This document shows positions 40,275-50,438 of a stretch of 54,002 nucleotides of DNA, piece after piece (position 1 is the first letter of the stretch; each line of letters begins with the position of its first letter). This stretch comes from Gammaproteobacteria bacterium (lineage in GTDB: Bacteria > Pseudomonadota > Gammaproteobacteria > JAGOUN01). The notes beneath the pieces are model-generated. The model searched no databases. It was not told the origin of the DNA and saw only the letters and a program-made list of their open reading frames with translations. The DNA lies in NCBI GenBank assembly GCA_021208965.1, contig JAJOJD010000004.1:1-54002 (forward strand), written 5' to 3'. A program made the position numbers and the translations under genes.

Positions 40275-40280
40275 TAACAA

Positions 40281-41699
40281 TTATTGGCTGTAGTACATAT
40301 CAAACTCAACCGGATGCACGGTCATGTCTAACCGAGCGATCTCCGCTTTTTTTAACTGTATATAGGCGCCAATAAGCTCTGTTGTAAAAACTCCTCCTTC
40401 CAATAAAAAGCCATGATCATTTTCCAGGGCGCGGACGGCCTCCAATAGTGAGCCCGACATATCCATGACTTTTTTTGCCTCTTCTTCGGAAAGTGCATAC
40501 AAATTCTTGTCCAAAGCTTCTCCAGGGTGAATTTTATTTTTAATGCCATCCAGCCCAGCCATCACCATGGCTGAAAATGCCAAATAAGGGTTGGCTAACG
40601 GATCTGGAAAACGCACTTCAATCCGCTTTTCCACAGGACGATTAACAAATGGAATCCGAATAGCCGCTGATCGATTACTCGCAGAATAAGCGAGTTTAAC
40701 AGGCGCTTCATAACCCGGAACCAACCGTTTATAACTATTCGTACTGGGATTAGTAAACGCATTCAATGCTTTCGCGTGTTTTAATATGCCGCCAATATAA
40801 TAGACAGCGAGCTCAGATAACCCCGCATAAACATCTCCAGAAAACAAATTGACTCCGTCTTTCGCGAGCGATTGATGGGTATGCATCGCACTACCATTAT
40901 CTCCCACCAGGGGTTTGGGCATAAACGTCACCGTTTTTCCATATAAAAGCGCAACATTACGTACACAATATTTAAAGGTTTGCGATTCATCACATTTTTG
41001 TGTTAATGAACTATAGCGGGTGGTAATTTCATTTTGATTCGCCGTCGCAACCTCATGGTGATGAACCTCAGGAATCAAACCCATTTTTTCCAACATCAAA
41101 CACATTTCAGAGCGCAAATCATGCGAGGAATCCAAAGGCGGAACTGGGAAATAACCGCCCTTAACCGTTGGGCGATATCCCATATTTCCATCATGCATCT
41201 CTTTGTTGGAATTCCAAGCGCCCTCGTCAGAATCAATAGCATAACCCGCTTTATGCATATCCAAAGACCAGCGCACATCATCAAACACAAAAAACTCTAC
41301 TTCGTGCCCAATGTACGCCACATCAGCAATACCAGTGTTTTTGATATACTCTTCCGCACGCAACGCAACACCGCGAGGATCGCGGACATAAGGCTGTAAA
41401 GTCTCGGGGTCATAGACATTACAACGGATAATTAATGTTTTCTCGTCGAAAAACGGGTCGAGTATGGCGCTTTCTAAAATCGGCTTTAGCAACATGTCTG
41501 ACTTATCAATCGATGCCCAACCATCAATCGAAGAACCATCAAAAACTTTGCCATCCGTAAAAAGCAGCTCATTAACACGAGCCACAGGGATAGTGACGTG
41601 ATGCTCCTTGGCACGTAAATCTGAAAAACGTAAATCAACAAACTTGACATTTTCTGATACAATCAAATCAAAGATAGCCGCTACATTTTTTGTCATCAT
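40281..41699 (-). CDS. glnA: glutamine synthetase type I
   Basis: Makes glutamine from glutamate and ammonia. 472 residues. Start region [41 protein letters not shown], the NQNEI and [13 protein letters not shown] metal and substrate motifs, [18 protein letters not shown] and RIPFVN. The [10 protein letters not shown] segment holds the tyrosine that is adenylylated in GSI-beta enzymes. It lies upstream of the atp operon but that operon has its own promoter. Divergent from waaA. Confidence 0.96.
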   Translation of the reverse strand: MMTKNVAAIFDLIVSENVKFVDLRFSDLRAKEHHVTIPVARVNELLFTDGKVFDGSSIDGWASIDKSDMLLKPILESAILDPFFDEKTLIIRCNVYDPETLQPYVRDPRGVALRAEEYIKNTGIADVAYIGHEVEFFVFDDVRWSLDMHKAGYAIDSDEGAWNSNKEMHDGNMGYRPTVKGGYFPVPPLDSSHDLRSEMCLMLEKMGLIPEVHHHEVATANQNEITTRYSSLTQKCDESQTFKYCVRNVALLYGKTVTFMPKPLVGDNGSAMHTHQSLAKDGVNLFSGDVYAGLSELAVYYIGGILKHAKALNAFTNPSTNSYKRLVPGYEAPVKLAYSASNRSAAIRIPFVNRPVEKRIEVRFPDPLANPYLAFSAMVMAGLDGIKNKIHPGEALDKNLYALSEEEAKKVMDMSGSLLEAVRALENDHGFLLEGGVFTTELIGAYIQLKKAEIARLDMTVHPVEFDMYYSQ

Positions 41700-41828
41700 A
41701 TTTCCCTCACAAAGAATAGCATTTGAGATACTCTATCACTGAAAATGGCACGACACAAAGAGAATATAGACAACCTTGCTCTTATCTACAGAGTCTTTAC
41801 AATAAGCGCCATTTAGTCGCTTGAGATC

Positions 41829-43093
41829 ATGCGAATGTATCTACTTTATAACATCCTAGCCTACCTATGTATGCCCATTTTCTTTTTTCGGCTCTGGTGG
41901 CGCTCGCGCCGTACACCTGAACGTTGGACACGCTGGCAAGAACGTTGCGGGTATGCACCCATACTAAACGAATGTATTTGGATTCATGCCGTCTCTCTCG
42001 GTGAAACGTTGGCGGCCATCCCATTAATTAAAAAAATTATTGCTACTTATCCTCACACCCCGATTGTCGTTACCAATATGACACTCACCGGTTCAGAACA
42101 AGTCACAAGACAACTCCATAATACCGTATATAATGTTTACATCCCCTTCGATGTCTCTCACTTTGTGGTTCGATTTTTAAATCGCACGCGCCCTAGAATT
42201 GCCATCATCTTGGAAACCGAGTTATGGCCGAATCTATTCAAATATTGCCAAAAACGAAACATTCCCATTATGCTGACTAATGCACGCTTGTCTGCCGCTT
42301 CGGCGCGCGCCTATGAACGTTTTTTGCTTCAATGGCACGTTCCATGCTGGACTCTGTAACACTCCTTGCCTGCCAGTCACAACAGGATGGAGAACATTTT
42401 GTACGCTTAGGTTTAGCGCGAGAAAAATTACACATCACTGGGAACGTCAAATTTGATATCGAACTATCGGAAGATCAAAAAAAAATAGGCCAACAATTGA
42501 AAGAAACGATAGGCAACCGCTTCGTCTGGGTTGCCGCGAGTACCCATGACTCAGAGGAAGAACTCATGCTCGCCGCACATAAATGCTTGCTCAAAGAAAA
42601 TCCAAACGCCTTATTGATCTTAGTCCCTCGTCACCCCGAACGATTCAACGACGTTTCAAGACTCCTCGAAAAACAAGGCTGGATGTTTTCTCGTCGGAGT
42701 CTACATGATACCCTCACACATAACACACAGATCTATCTTGCAGACACGTTAGGAGAAATGATGGCTCTGTTTTTTACCTGTGATGTCGCCGTTGTTGCGG
42801 GCAGCTTTAAACCGATCGGCGGACATAATGTCTTAGAACCTGCCGCGCTGAGCAAACCCGTTATCAGTGGCCCGATGATTCATAATTTTATTCAAGCTGT
42901 CGATTTATTAAAAGCGTCTGATGCCATTGATATCGTGGATAATGATGCCATGTCATTAGGTACCGCGCTATGTGTGCTCGCCAAAAACCCGAACTTACGC
43001 GCCGCTAAAGGTGAACGTGCATTAAAAGTCGTCGACGCTAATCGCGGTGCTGTCAACAAACAATTTGCGCTTATTCAGCAAATTCTAAACTAA
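41829..43093 (+). pseudogene. waaA: Kdo transferase WaaA, frameshifted
   Basis: Adds Kdo to lipid A at the inner-membrane face. First frame: WTRWQERCGY, WIHAVSLGETLAAIPLIKK, VTNMTLTGSEQV, LETELWPNLF, MLTNARLSAASARAYERF. Second frame: MLDSVTLLACQSQQDGEHFVRLG, GNVKFDIEL, ASTHDSEEELMLAAH, LVPRHPERF, DTLGEMMALFF, GGHNVLEPAALSKP. They join (ERFFASMARSML) if the six-T run at 42320-42325 has seven. The N-terminal helix anchors it to the membrane. Combined length about 421, as usual. As the gene is normally essential, an assembly error is likely. Confidence 0.92.
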
Positions 43094-43106
43094 GGGGAGA
43101 AAAATC

Positions 43107-44180
43107 ATCAATACCTCAGACTCAAGACTATTAATATTAACAAAATACTCTTCCAAAGCAGCGAGCAGTCGAGAAAGATTTTCCATCTACTACGATTATC
43201 TAAAAAAACATAATATCGCTATTGAACAACAATCATTACTGACAGATGACTATCTCGAAAAAAATATACACACAAAAAATATCAAAAATTTTTTGTTAAA
43301 AATGTATTGGAAACGATTTAAATATTTATTAACCGCAAAACAATATGATGCCGTATGGATACAATATGAAACCCTGCCCTATCTGCCCTTTTTTATTGAA
43401 AACTTATTTGGGTTATATAAAAATAAGATTATCGTTGATTACGATGATGCGATTTTTCATATTTACGATCAACATAAAAATTTTCTAGTGCGCTGTTTCT
43501 TAAACAATAAAATTAAACAAGTAATGAAACACGCACATACGGTGATCGTTGGGAATAGCTATCTTGAAGAATATGCAAAAAAATCTGGCGCCAAAAAAAT
43601 CATTCGAATTCCTACCGTCGTTGATACAGATAAATATTCGCCAACAACCATCGATGACGGCGGTAATACACCGATAAAAATTGGCTGGCTAGGTTCGCCA
43701 TCAACGCAACACAATCTTTACGTTATTCAATCGGCTCTGCATCGATTAAGCAAAGAACGTCATGTGGAATATCACGTCATGGGGACTACTGACGATTTTG
43801 ACATCCCACATCTTACGCTCATCAAACATAAATGGTCTGAAGAGCAACAGCGAGAATTTTTGAATAGTATAAATATCGGGATTATGCCCCTCACCGAGGA
43901 AGTATTTACCCAAGGGAAATGCGGTTACAAGCTGATTCAATATATGGCGTACGCCAAACCTGTTCTGGCAACACCCATCGGCATCAATACCGAAATTGTT
44001 ACAAACCATCTGAATGGTTTTCTCTGTTCATCAGAAAATGAGTGGCTTGATGCCTTAAAAACACTGGCGTCTGATCAAACGTTAAGGCAAACGTTGGGTA
44101 AAAATGGTCAAAAAATAGTAGAAGAAAAATATAGTCTTAAGGCGAATCAAGAAAAATTATTGTCTTGTTTTTTATCCTAA
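43107..44180 (+). CDS. glycosyltransferase family 4-like, apparent AUC start
   Basis: A GT-B glycosyltransferase of about 357 residues. The N-terminal Rossmann strand SRLLILTKYSSKAASSRERF lies upstream of the first standard start (TTG 43293), so translation must begin earlier. The frame opens at 43089 and the only codon correctly spaced (7 nt) from a GGGGAG site is ATC at 43107, or ATC at 43104. The C-terminal domain has GWLGSPSTQHNL, MPLTEEVFTQGKCGYKLIQYMAYAKPVLATPIG and NGFLCSSENEW. Acceptor and sugar are unknown; the place between waaA and hemJ suggests lipopolysaccharide core or O-chain. Confidence 0.8.
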   Translation: MNTSDSRLLILTKYSSKAASSRERFSIYYDYLKKHNIAIEQQSLLTDDYLEKNIHTKNIKNFLLKMYWKRFKYLLTAKQYDAVWIQYETLPYLPFFIENLFGLYKNKIIVDYDDAIFHIYDQHKNFLVRCFLNNKIKQVMKHAHTVIVGNSYLEEYAKKSGAKKIIRIPTVVDTDKYSPTTIDDGGNTPIKIGWLGSPSTQHNLYVIQSALHRLSKERHVEYHVMGTTDDFDIPHLTLIKHKWSEEQQREFLNSINIGIMPLTEEVFTQGKCGYKLIQYMAYAKPVLATPIGINTEIVTNHLNGFLCSSENEWLDALKTLASDQTLRQTLGKNGQKIVEEKYSLKANQEKLLSCFLS

Positions 44181-44203
44181 GGCCATCAAAAAGGTGATTA
44201 TCT

Positions 44204-44623
44204 ATGTTATGGTTCAAAGCACTACATATTATTGCGATGGTGTGTTGGTTCGCAGGACTCTTTTATCTGCCAAGACTCTATGTCTATCATGCTAACGATC
44301 GCGCTAGTGTCAATACATCATTCCATATAATGGAATGGCGATTATTTTGGTACATCACCACCCCCGCAGGGATACTAACCGGCGTTTTTGGCTGGGCCAC
44401 GATTTTGACTAATTACGACTATTATGCCGCAATGAATTGGCTACACGTGAAACTAATACTGGTTTTATTGCTCGCTTTTTTTCATTTGTATTTGGGTAAA
44501 CTGCTATTTGATTTTAAAAAAAATCAAAATCAACACTCAGAACGCTTTTACCGTTATCTTAATGAAATCCCAAGCGTATTTTTACTCCTCATCGTCTTCT
44601 TAGCCGTATTAAAACCGTTTTAG
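44204..44623 (+). CDS. hemJ: protoporphyrinogen oxidase HemJ
   Basis: Membrane heme-biosynthesis enzyme (UPF0093) used by many bacteria lacking HemG/HemY. 139 residues, four helices. LWFKALHIIAMVCWFAGLFYLPRLYVYH is the signature with the conserved histidine, followed by MEWRLFWYITTPAGILTGVFG and a LHVKLILVLLLAFFHLYLG helix. It ends 15 nt inside the convergent glycosyltransferase gene. Confidence 0.92.
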   Translation: MLWFKALHIIAMVCWFAGLFYLPRLYVYHANDRASVNTSFHIMEWRLFWYITTPAGILTGVFGWATILTNYDYYAAMNWLHVKLILVLLLAFFHLYLGKLLFDFKKNQNQHSERFYRYLNEIPSVFLLLIVFLAVLKPF

Positions 44624-45715
44624 CAGAATGTTCACCATGTCTTGGTTGACGTGATTAACATCAAATTTTTCTCGAACGATACGTAGACTTTCCTCGCCAA
44701 AGTGAGGAATTAAGTGAGGATGTTGCACAAACCGCAACATTGCTTCATAGAGACTGTCGCTGCTTTTTGATGCAACAAGAAAACCATTGCACTCGTGAAT
44801 CACCGTTTCACGACAACCAGGGACGTCAGTGGTAATAATGGGGCGGCCCATGGCCATAGCCTCCAACACAGAGCGAGGGGTTCCTTCTCGATAAGAGGGC
44901 AGAACGAATACAGACGCAAGACGTAATGCCTCGCGAACATCATCTTGTTTTCCAAGATATTCAATGCCTGCTTTTTCCCATTCTTGAATATCTCGTGACG
45001 TGATTCCCGCAGAAACATTATCAATATACCCCACTAATAAGCAGCGAATATTGGGATGCTGTTTTTTCAATCTCGATGCCGCATCAATATATTCAAAAAT
45101 TCCTTTTTCCGGCAATAAACGTGCCGTCATCAAAAATGTTAGTGTGGCTGGAAAAATCGTCGGTAAAAAATGTGAAAGATCCACGCCCGAACCATTGACT
45201 ACGGCCGTTTTCTCATTCGACACCAAACCCAGCTGACAACAATAGTTTTGATCATCCTTATTTTGAAAAATAACCGTATGGCAATAATGAAAGGCTATTT
45301 TATATAAAAAAGACACTGCGAGAAAAATAGATTTTGCTTTGATTCCTTTGGCAATAAACGCGTAACCAAGACCCGTAATTAACGCATAGCAATATTTTAC
45401 CCCCAGCATTTTCGCTGCAATCGTTCCAAAAATCACGGGCTTTATCGTGTACGCTAAACAAACATCGGGGTTAATTTTTTTAATCGTGTGACGTAAATGT
45501 GTCCAATAGGAAAAAAGACTAACGACTGAAATTGAATGACGGTCTAAAGAAATGGGATGAAACACAATCCCGTTTTTTTGTAGTGTTTCTTCAACACCAG
45601 CATCATTCGACGCAATCGCATGAACCTCGTGACCTCTCTCCAACAAAAAACGCATCAACGACAGTCTAAAATTTACTAATAAAGACCCCGCACTTCCAAT
45701 AATCAGGATTTTCAT
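44609..45715 (-). CDS. glycosyltransferase family 4
   Basis: A 368-residue GT4 enzyme, PglA/WbpH-like. The N-terminal domain shows GSAGSLLVNFRLSLMRFLLERGHEVHAI; the C-terminal nucleotide-sugar domain has TARLLPEKGIFEYIDAA, FVLPSYREGTPRSVLEAMAMGRPIITTDVPGCRE with the E-x7-E retaining motif, and NGFLVAS. Probably extends a surface polysaccharide or lipopolysaccharide O-chain. It lies 6 nt after asnB on the same strand, a typical pair in O-antigen clusters. Confidence 0.9.
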   Translation of the reverse strand: MKILIIGSAGSLLVNFRLSLMRFLLERGHEVHAIASNDAGVEETLQKNGIVFHPISLDRHSISVVSLFSYWTHLRHTIKKINPDVCLAYTIKPVIFGTIAAKMLGVKYCYALITGLGYAFIAKGIKAKSIFLAVSFLYKIAFHYCHTVIFQNKDDQNYCCQLGLVSNEKTAVVNGSGVDLSHFLPTIFPATLTFLMTARLLPEKGIFEYIDAASRLKKQHPNIRCLLVGYIDNVSAGITSRDIQEWEKAGIEYLGKQDDVREALRLASVFVLPSYREGTPRSVLEAMAMGRPIITTDVPGCRETVIHECNGFLVASKSSDSLYEAMLRFVQHPHLIPHFGEESLRIVREKFDVNHVNQDMVNILLKRF

Positions 45716-45721
45716 TTCGAA

Positions 45722-47608
45722 CTACCTGTCTTGTAACCACTGTTGAAACATCAAGATATTCCACAACAAGGTTTGATGATTGTGTTTACCTGCTTTATGC
45801 TCTTTCCAATAACGTTGAACTTGAATACTATCCAGAAAACCTTGTTGACGTATCAATTGATCATCCAATCGTTCTTCAACCCATTGTCGCAATCCTGTTG
45901 TCAACCAATGACCCAATGGAATACCAAAACCCATTTTTGGGCGATCAATTAAATTTTTCGGGACATATTGATACAATAACTCTCGCAAAATAATTTTGCC
46001 TTTACCCTGAAATACTTTGTATGGCTCCGGCAAACTCCAAGCAAACTCAATCAGCTCATGATCTAGGAATGGAACGCGCGTTTCCAAACTAACCGCCATC
46101 GCCGCACGATCGACTTTAACAAGGATGTCGTCAGTTAAATAGTTGAGTGTATCAATCAACATCATCGCTTCTGCGGCACCAAATCTTGAAAAAAATTCAG
46201 CGTATTCTGGCTTGTCAACGATTTTAGATTCAACACCTCCCAAAACAACCGATGACAGGTTCACTGTACAAAATTGTTTATAAATATCGAGCGAAGATCC
46301 ACCGGATACGTTCATCATGCGTTGTAGCTTTTGAAGCTTCTGTCCAAGATGCTTAACAGGAACCATGGGAATATGGTTGAACCATTCAAGATACCGCGAT
46401 GGGCACGCATGCAAAAATTTATTAACCCATTTGTTTTGAATCAACGATTTCACCCGATTCACGAGAAAATAACGATTATATCCACCAAACACCTCGTCCC
46501 CACCATCGCCCGAAAGCGAAACGGTCACGGATTGTTTGGCCAATTGACTAACAAGGAATGTTGGGATTTGGGAACTATCTGCAAAAGGTTCATCGTATAT
46601 TTGTGACAAGTTTGACACAAGCTGCATCGCTTCAGTGTCTGAAAGATATAGTTCGGTATGATGAGTTCCTAAATGATGCGCCACACTTTTGGCATGATGT
46701 GCTTCATTGTAAGATTTATCATGAAAACCAATACTAAAGGTTTTAATCGGTTGATGTGACATCGATTGCATTAATGCCACAATCGTTGATGAGTCCACTC
46801 CCCCAGATAAAAATGCACCGAGCGGAACATCCGACAACATCTGCAAAGAAAGTGTTCTACGCAATTTTTCTTCGAGCTGAATCCGCGCTTCTTGAAAAGA
46901 AAGCGTTACTTTAGGACGACTGGCGACCTCAATCATAGACCAATACACATAATGTTGATGCTGTAAATCAGCATTAATTTCTAAATATTGACCAGGCTCG
47001 AGTTTTTTTAATTCTGAATAAATCGTATACGGTGTCGGAACATACGAATATGCCATGTAGGTTGACAACCGATCTCTATCGATATGAAGAGCTGATCTGT
47101 ATTGGACACAAATAGACTTTAATTCAGAAGAAAAAACAAACTGATTGTCTACAATGCCGTAATAGAGGGGTTTTTCTCCCACGCGATCTCGGGCTAAAAA
47201 TAATTTTTTTTCTTTTCTATCCCAAACAGCAAACGCAAACATGCCCACGCATTTTTTGAGTGTCTGTTCTATCCCCCAACATTCAATGGCATTAACTAAA
47301 ACTTCCGTATCACTGTGAGTGTTCATCGTGATAGAAAATCTGTTGGTTAAGGCCTCACGTAGTTCGATGAAATTATAAATTTCACCATTAAAGACAATAA
47401 CAAAACGTCCACTTGCAGACAACATGGGCTGATGAGCGCCAGCAGAAAGATCATGAATAGACAACCGAGCATGCGCTAAACCAATATTTTCTTCCACCCA
47501 AACACTCTGATCATCGGGGCCTCGATGTTTAATCGCACGAATCATCTGATCCAGGACAGCAGGATCAACAGCCGCTGATCTTTTGATTATCCCTGTGATT
47601 CCACACAT
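45722..47608 (-). CDS. asnB: asparagine synthase (glutamine-hydrolysing)
   Basis: A 628-residue enzyme with the N-terminal class II glutaminase domain (nucleophile Cys2 in MCGITG, RLSIHDLSAGAHQPM, FNGEIYN) and the C-terminal synthetase domain with the PP-loop SGGVDSS and SLSGDGGDEVFGGYNRY. Length and place beside a glycosyltransferase fit the WbpS-type enzymes of O-antigen clusters, so it may amidate a surface sugar rather than serve asparagine supply. Either role is possible. Confidence 0.9.
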   Translation of the reverse strand: MCGITGIIKRSAAVDPAVLDQMIRAIKHRGPDDQSVWVEENIGLAHARLSIHDLSAGAHQPMLSASGRFVIVFNGEIYNFIELREALTNRFSITMNTHSDTEVLVNAIECWGIEQTLKKCVGMFAFAVWDRKEKKLFLARDRVGEKPLYYGIVDNQFVFSSELKSICVQYRSALHIDRDRLSTYMAYSYVPTPYTIYSELKKLEPGQYLEINADLQHQHYVYWSMIEVASRPKVTLSFQEARIQLEEKLRRTLSLQMLSDVPLGAFLSGGVDSSTIVALMQSMSHQPIKTFSIGFHDKSYNEAHHAKSVAHHLGTHHTELYLSDTEAMQLVSNLSQIYDEPFADSSQIPTFLVSQLAKQSVTVSLSGDGGDEVFGGYNRYFLVNRVKSLIQNKWVNKFLHACPSRYLEWFNHIPMVPVKHLGQKLQKLQRMMNVSGGSSLDIYKQFCTVNLSSVVLGGVESKIVDKPEYAEFFSRFGAAEAMMLIDTLNYLTDDILVKVDRAAMAVSLETRVPFLDHELIEFAWSLPEPYKVFQGKGKIILRELLYQYVPKNLIDRPKMGFGIPLGHWLTTGLRQWVEERLDDQLIRQQGFLDSIQVQRYWKEHKAGKHNHQTLLWNILMFQQWLQDR

Positions 47609-47621
47609 AAGAAATATCTAC

Positions 47622-48857
47622 CTATTCGGTGTCATGATGGTGAAAAAGCTTGGCGATATAATCAATCATGCGTCTGAAAAATCCGCCTTTCTCAACATCG
47701 TTTAGCGCCACTAATGGCGCGGTCGCTAAGACTTTTCCATCATACGTGACGACGATATTGCCATACGCTTTACCTTTTATTATTGGAGCAGTGAGATTAG
47801 GGGTAATATCTACCGTGTGCTTTATCGCACGTTCCGCTCCAACGGGTAAAGTCACACTCATCGGCGCGGCTACTCCGAGGGATACTTCTTTTTCTTTACC
47901 TTGCCAGACACGTGCCGTTGTTATCGGCGTATTAGCGTCAAACAACGTCGTATTTTGAAAAAATCGGAAGCCATAAGTAAACAATTTTATCGCATTGGCG
48001 GCACGCTCTTTATCGGTGGGCGCCCCCATCACAACGACCAACAAACGTGTGTTATTTTTAACCGCAGAAGCGATGAGGCAAAAACCTGCCGCATCGGTAT
48101 GACCTGTTTTCAACCCATCTGTTCCAGGGTATTGCCACAACAATCGATTACGGTTCGGTTGTTTAATGCCGCCATATTCAAACCATTTTTCAGAAAACCA
48201 ATGATACTGATCAGGAAAAGAAAGAATAATCGCTCGGGATAATCTCGCCAAATCACCGGCAGTTGTGTAGTGTTCTTCTGTCGGCAAACCTGTGGCATCC
48301 ATAAAATGTGAGTTAATCATCCCCAAACGCTGTGCTTGCGCGTTCATCATTTCGACAAACGCCGCTTCCGTACCAGCGACATGTTCAGATAAGGCAACCG
48401 TTGCATCATTTCCAGAAGCGACAATATCACCCTGGATGAGATCGCTCACCTTGACATTATCACCCACCTTTATAAACATACGGGATCCTTCTGTTTTCCA
48501 GGCTGTTTCACTCACACGGACATCATCCTCTAAAGTGATACTCTTATTTTGCAAGGCAGAAAAAACAACATACGTTGACATGAGTTTCGTTAAGCTCGCC
48601 GGCTCAAGACGTTCATCCATATTATTTTGCGCAATGATATTGCCGGTCGCGACATCCATAATGACATACGCTTTGGCATTAATTGCAGGAGGTTGAGGTA
48701 TAATCACCGGTTGTACCACGGGTGCTGCAGTTGGCGCTGTTACGATCGGCAAACTTAAGGCATTGTCGGGAAGCGCGATGTCATCTTGTGCAAAATTTAT
48801 TTGCACAGACAATAAGCATAATACCCCAGTGAAAAAAGTCAGGACACATTTGCGCAT
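47622..48857 (-). CDS. dacA: D-alanyl-D-alanine carboxypeptidase (PBP5/6 type)
   Basis: Periplasmic DD-carboxypeptidase that trims pentapeptides. ATG at 48857 opens a signal peptide (MRKCVLTFFTGVLCLLSVQ, cut after INFAQ); the longer in-frame extension to 48962 is unlikely. Catalytic motifs: SLTKLMS (Ser-x-x-Lys), SGND (Ser-x-Asn), and KTGHT (Lys-Thr-Gly). The C-terminal beta domain and an amphipathic membrane-anchoring tail (FFRRMIDYIAKLFHH) follow. About 411 residues. Confidence 0.95.
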   Translation of the reverse strand: MRKCVLTFFTGVLCLLSVQINFAQDDIALPDNALSLPIVTAPTAAPVVQPVIIPQPPAINAKAYVIMDVATGNIIAQNNMDERLEPASLTKLMSTYVVFSALQNKSITLEDDVRVSETAWKTEGSRMFIKVGDNVKVSDLIQGDIVASGNDATVALSEHVAGTEAAFVEMMNAQAQRLGMINSHFMDATGLPTEEHYTTAGDLARLSRAIILSFPDQYHWFSEKWFEYGGIKQPNRNRLLWQYPGTDGLKTGHTDAAGFCLIASAVKNNTRLLVVVMGAPTDKERAANAIKLFTYGFRFFQNTTLFDANTPITTARVWQGKEKEVSLGVAAPMSVTLPVGAERAIKHTVDITPNLTAPIIKGKAYGNIVVTYDGKVLATAPLVALNDVEKGGFFRRMIDYIAKLFHHHDTE

Positions 48858-48991
48858 GAAGATATTCTCGCTATCAATACAATAGTTGGGGATCATAACA
48901 TAGCGACGATTCAGGGTACAATTTAAGATGATTTTTTTTTCCAATCCATGATACGATCTCAAAAAAATTGAGAATTTTAAGGAAATATGAA

Positions 48992-50344
48992 ATGCGAATT
49001 ACGGTGTTAGGAACAGGGTACGTCGGTCTTGTCACTGGCGCGTGCCTAGCCGAATTAGGCAACGATGTCATCTGCATGGATGTTGACCTCAAAAAGATCG
49101 ATGGATTAAAACAGGGCATCATCCCTTTTTACGAGCCAGGACTAGAAAGCATGGTTAAACGCAACTGTCTTGCAGACCGTTTACGGTTTATTACCGATTT
49201 ATCGCAACAAGAACGCCCATCGGAAGTTTACTATGTGGCGGTCGGGACTCCTAGCGATGAGGAGGGGTTCGCCGATTTGCAGTATGTATTAGCCGCTGTG
49301 CGTATGATAGGGCAGCATATAGATAATTATTGCGTGATTGTCGACAAATCAACCGTTCCCGTCGGCGTTGCCGATAAAGTACAAGCAGCTGTTCGAGAAG
49401 AATTAAAGAACCGCGGTTTAGATCAACTCTCTTTTGACGTCGTCAGTAATCCAGAGTTTTTAAAAGAAGGCGCCGCGATTGAAGATTTCATGAAGCCAGA
49501 TCGTCTTGTCGTTGGTTATCCAACCGACAAAGCAAAAGAAGTGATGTCCCAACTGTACGCCCCCATCATTCGCGCGCACGGCGGGAAAATTTTATATATG
49601 TCCGTAAAAGATGCGGAAATGAGCAAATACGCCGTCAATGCCATGTTGGCTGCTCGCATTTCGTTTATGAATGAAATGGCAATGATTTGCGAAAAACTTG
49701 GCGTAGACGTCGATAATGTCCGACTCGGCATTGGTAGCGATTCACGGATTGGTGAAAAATTTTTATTTCCTGGCTGTGGTTATGGTGGCTCATGTTTTCC
49801 AAAAGATGTCAAAGCATTAGTGGGGATGGCGAAAGATCAAGGGATTGAGCCCATTATTTTACAGGCGGTCGAAACACGTAATGCACTGCAAAAACACGTT
49901 CTGGCCGAAAAAGTACGCCGCGTCCTCGGAAATGATTTAAGCGGGATAACGATTGCTGTGTGGGGACTTGCGTTTAAACCAGAAACGGATGATATGCGAG
50001 AAGCCTCTTCTCAGGTGTTTATTGATGACGTCATCAAGGCCGGCGCCCGCGTCCGTGCCTATGACCCCGTTGCACAAAATAGTGCGAGACGGACTTTCCC
50101 AGAGCATTATTTTTCATCTGGCCATTTACAAATCCTGGATGATCAATATGCCGCTCTGGAAGAAGCGGAACTCTTGGTTATTTTAACCGAGTGGAAATCT
50201 TTTCTCTATCCTAATCTAACCCTGCTCACCTCAACATTGCGCCAAAAAATCATCATTGACGGTCGAAATATTTATGACCCTGCCGAAATGCAACAACACG
50301 GTTTTTTGTATTCGGGAATTGGGCGTGGGGTATCGTTAGATTAA
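48992..50344 (+). CDS. ugd: UDP-glucose 6-dehydrogenase
   Basis: NAD-dependent enzyme making UDP-glucuronic acid for surface polysaccharides. ATG at 48992 (MRITVLGTGYVGLVTG) is the family start; it follows an AAGGA site. DKSTVPVG, NPEFLKEGAAIEDFMKPDR, the middle helices AEMSKYAVNAMLAARISFMNEMA, and the catalytic cysteine in GCGYGGSCFPKD are visible; FKPETDDMREASS is near the end. 450 residues. Confidence 0.95.
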   Translation: MRITVLGTGYVGLVTGACLAELGNDVICMDVDLKKIDGLKQGIIPFYEPGLESMVKRNCLADRLRFITDLSQQERPSEVYYVAVGTPSDEEGFADLQYVLAAVRMIGQHIDNYCVIVDKSTVPVGVADKVQAAVREELKNRGLDQLSFDVVSNPEFLKEGAAIEDFMKPDRLVVGYPTDKAKEVMSQLYAPIIRAHGGKILYMSVKDAEMSKYAVNAMLAARISFMNEMAMICEKLGVDVDNVRLGIGSDSRIGEKFLFPGCGYGGSCFPKDVKALVGMAKDQGIEPIILQAVETRNALQKHVLAEKVRRVLGNDLSGITIAVWGLAFKPETDDMREASSQVFIDDVIKAGARVRAYDPVAQNSARRTFPEHYFSSGHLQILDDQYAALEEAELLVILTEWKSFLYPNLTLLTSTLRQKIIIDGRNIYDPAEMQQHGFLYSGIGRGVSLD

Positions 50345-50438
50345 CGTAGTATTAAGCTTGTGTTTTTTTGGTCAATTTAAGAATTGGTTAACAATTGATC
50401 ATTAAAATACCCGTATCCATATTTTAAAGAGGTTGTGT

